Positions 51,954-53,330 of a stretch of 53,330 nt of DNA are shown here, one piece after another. Location: positions 1-53,330 of the forward strand of contig JAKAPL010000022.1 of assembly GCA_021807105.1 (NCBI GenBank). Direction: 5' to 3'. A program made the position numbers and the translations under genes. Every line of letters starts with the position of its first letter. Within the stretch, counting starts at the first letter, position 1. The DNA comes from Myxococcales bacterium (GTDB taxonomy: Bacteria > Myxococcota > Myxococcia > Myxococcales > JAKAPL01). The notes below the pieces were generated by a model. It ran no database searches, was not told the DNA's origin, and was given only the letters and a program-made list of their open reading frames with translations.

Positions 51954-52805
51954 ATGAAGGTCACGGTCGCCCGCACGGCGGGCTTCTGCTGGGGAGTCCG
52001 CCGGACGGTCGAGGAGGCCTTCGCGGCCGCCGGCCGCCACGCCGGGACGGTCGCGACCCTGGGCCCCATCATCCACAACCCTCAGGTCGTCGAGCGGCTC
52101 GCGCGTCGCGGGGTGGCCGTCCGGCAGCGGGTCTCCGACATCGCCGACGGCACGACCGTCGTCGTCCGGACGCACGGCGCGCCGAAGGCCGAGCTGGAGG
52201 CGGCGCGGGCGCGCGGGCTCGACGTGATCGACGGGACCTGCCCCTGGGTCAAGGCGCCGCAGGTCCACGTCCAGCGCGCGAGCGCGGAGGGCTACCACGT
52301 GATCGTCGTCGGCGACCCGGAGCACCCGGAGATCCGCGGGGTCGTCTCCTACGTGGCCGGCCCCGTGACGGTGCTCCCCCCTGGCGAGCCCCTCCCCGAG
52401 CTGCCGGGCGTCCGCAAGGTCGCGCTGGTCGCGCAGACGACCCTCGCCGGCGAGGCCTTCGAGCGGGTGGTCGCGCAGTGTCTCCGGCGCTTCAAGGAGG
52501 TCCGCGTCTTCAATACGATCTGCGACGACACGGGCGAGCGGCAGGCCGAGGCGCGCGCGCTGGCGGCGGAGGTCGACGTGGTGGTGGTCATCGGGGGCAG
52601 GCAGAGCGCCAACACCCGCCACCTCGTCGAGATCTGCGCCGCGGTCCAGCCCCGCACCCATCAGGTCGAGACGGTGGCCGAGCTCCGTCCGGAGTGGTTC
52701 ACGGGCGCCGCCCACGTCGGCGTCTGCGCCGGCGCGTCCACGCCCGACTGGTCGATCGCGGAGGTCGTCGGGGAGCTCGAAGCGCTCCCCCCCGAAGCGG
52801 CTTGA
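51954..52805 (+). CDS. ispH: 4-hydroxy-3-methylbut-2-enyl diphosphate reductase
   Basis: A 283-aa iron-sulfur enzyme for the last step of the MEP isoprenoid pathway, making IPP and DMAPP. The three cluster cysteines are visible: Cys12 in AGFCWGV, Cys near 96 in GTCPWVK, and Cys near 259 in GVCAGAST. The substrate-binding histidines are in GPIIHNPQ, VRTHGAP and EHPEIRG. The start is chosen at MKVTVARTAGF, matching the family N-terminus. It follows the ATP-grasp gene by 33 bp. Confidence 0.96.
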   Translation: MKVTVARTAGFCWGVRRTVEEAFAAAGRHAGTVATLGPIIHNPQVVERLARRGVAVRQRVSDIADGTTVVVRTHGAPKAELEAARARGLDVIDGTCPWVKAPQVHVQRASAEGYHVIVVGDPEHPEIRGVVSYVAGPVTVLPPGEPLPELPGVRKVALVAQTTLAGEAFERVVAQCLRRFKEVRVFNTICDDTGERQAEARALAAEVDVVVVIGGRQSANTRHLVEICAAVQPRTHQVETVAELRPEWFTGAAHVGVCAGASTPDWSIAEVVGELEALPPEAA

Positions 52806-52850
52806 TCGCGCCCCGCCCCGCCGCGTCCACCCGGGCGCGGGCGGACTTAC

Positions 52851-52994
52851 CCCGTCTTATTCACGGTCCGGCTGCTGCGGCGTCCGATCCCGCGCCTCCC
52901 GAAGGGGGGGCTTGCCACCCCTACAACGACATGGGGGGGGTGCTCGCTCCGTACCTCCTCGCGGGGGGCTTTACGCGACGCCTCGTCGGTCGTC
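52851..52994 (-). mobile_element. Family A element, copy 7, right end missing
   Basis: Inverted orientation, like copy 1. It has an intact left TIR (CCCGTCTTATTCACGG), one ATGTCGTTGTAGGGGTGGC-type module (as complement) and the arm up to ...GTCGGTCGTC at 52994. The family sequence then stops abruptly where the 21-bp coding array begins, and the second TIR is missing. It lies between the convergent ends of ispH and the heptad-repeat gene and supplies the latter's stop codon. Confidence 0.87.
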
Positions 52995-53330
52995 CGGGGC
53001 TCCGTCCGCAGCCTCCGGGGCTCCGTCCGAGCCCTCCAAGGCTCCGTCCGCAGCCTCCAAGGCTCCGTCCGCAGCCTCCAAGGCTCCGTCCGCAGCCTCC
53101 AAGGCTCCGTCCGCAGCTTCCGGGCTTCCGTCCGCAGCCCCCGGGCTTCCGTCCGCAGCCTCCGGGCTTCCGTCCGCAGCCTCCGGGCTTCCGTCCGCAG
53201 CCTCCGGGCTTCCGTCCGCTGGCGTGGGGCCTTCGTCGATGGCCCCCAAGCCTCCGTCCGAGCCGCTGAAGCTTCCGTCGGGACCGGACGAGCCTCCGTC
53301 CGCGCCGGACGAAGCCTCGTCCACCGCGGA
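52971..53330 (-). CDS. Secreted protein with Asp/Ala/Gly heptad repeats, partial
   Basis: The open frame runs off the right edge, so only the last 119 residues are seen. It is an acidic low-complexity tract: an irregular part (SSGADGGSSGPDGSFSGSDGG) leads to about eleven heptads of ADGSPEA and ADGALEA type. Such Asp-Ala-Gly linkers are typical of surface lipoproteins like others in this window. The reading continues into family A copy 7, which contributes the last residues (DDRRGVA) and the TAA stop. The natural C-terminus therefore seems to have been replaced, and the part seen may be all linker. Confidence 0.65.
   Translation of the reverse strand, partial: SAVDEASSGADGGSSGPDGSFSGSDGGLGAIDEGPTPADGSPEAADGSPEAADGSPEAADGSPGAADGSPEAADGALEAADGALEAADGALEAADGALEGSDGAPEAADGAPDDRRGVA
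52996..53226. repeat. 21-bp tandem array, 11 units, inside the heptad-repeat gene
   Basis: Eleven units in exact 21-bp register, typified by GGGCTTCCGTCCGCAGCCTC plus C, in two sub-types (AAGGCTCC and GGGCTTCC openings) that form blocks. The blocks suggest recent unequal expansion. On the minus strand each unit is one heptad of the acidic linker. The same 21-bp period as the array after murI is notable, but the unit sequences are unrelated. Confidence 0.88.

Noticed and set aside
49350-52715. A minus-strand frame of about 1100 codons covering ispH and the ATP-grasp gene
   Set aside because: Only its last 412 codons (the permease) look like protein. The rest is the shadow of two well-supported plus-strand genes.

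Overview
The window is about 53.3 kb of very GC-rich (my estimate about 70%) chromosomal DNA from a diderm bacterium. It reads like a myxobacterial or other former deltaproteobacterial genome. The signs are many secreted lipoproteins with Ser/Gly/Asp-Ala-Gly linkers and Cys-rich 'D-x-D-C' motifs, a PilZ-Hsp70 fusion, a PilB-like ATPase, a Hanks-type kinase, a GAF-GGDEF cyclase and a tolQRAB cluster. The taxonomy is inferred from gene style, not from a marker-gene comparison. No rRNA, tRNA, CRISPR array, prophage or intact transposase gene was found.

Layout. 0.7-5 kb: small lipoprotein, LOG-family nucleotide-binding protein, divergent RNB ribonuclease, unknown 152-aa protein. 5.4-11.9 kb (minus strand): aldehyde dehydrogenase, then PilZ-Hsp70 and PilB/GspE-like ATPase (translationally coupled), then a Ycf46-like AAA ATPase. 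12-17.7 kb: Cys-rich lipoprotein, SAM hydrolase (DUF62), YceI-like protein, convergent lipoprotein, NodC/HAS-like glycosyltransferase. 17.9-24.8 kb: a 1208-aa lipoprotein, an esterase-like lipoprotein and a triple zinc-finger protein. 24.8-29.8 kb (minus): tolQ-tolR-tolA-tolB-ppx, coupled by 4-bp overlaps from tolR on, then a methyltransferase. 29.9-32 kb: lipoprotein, murI and a 21-bp tandem array. 32.3-37.7 kb (minus): maf, yggS, caspase-domain protein, DUF885 peptidase, histidine phosphatase. 37.7-42.9 kb: GGDEF protein, then the minus-strand housekeeping operon rnhB-rsmB-rpe-clpS, and ybeY. 43-49.3 kb: membrane sulfatase-like enzyme, then AI-2E-type permease, Ser/Thr kinase, 83-aa protein and DUF6600 protein in one tight run. 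49.3-53.3 kb: SLC13/ArsB-type permease, ATP-grasp enzyme, ispH and the tail of a secreted heptad-repeat protein.

The most striking content lies between the genes. Family A has seven copies of a non-coding element with near-perfect terminal inverted repeats (TIRs). Two copies have exact 5-bp target duplications, and a roughly 40-bp G/C-block hairpin module occurs zero, one or two times per copy. Most copies sit between convergent gene ends. Family B has three full copies and one solo end. Every one is placed at a CTAG (or TTAG) whose TAG is the stop codon of the gene before it. Family C is one 183-bp element with 21-bp TIRs, next to an A copy. Two 21-bp tandem arrays are also present. One of them, directly after murI, keeps a mini-hairpin in most units although the stem sequences differ.

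Non-autonomous transposable elements (MITE-like) mobilised by transposases elsewhere in the genome are the simplest explanation for A, B and C. The stop-codon placement of B and the stem covariation in the array are the observations most worth testing.
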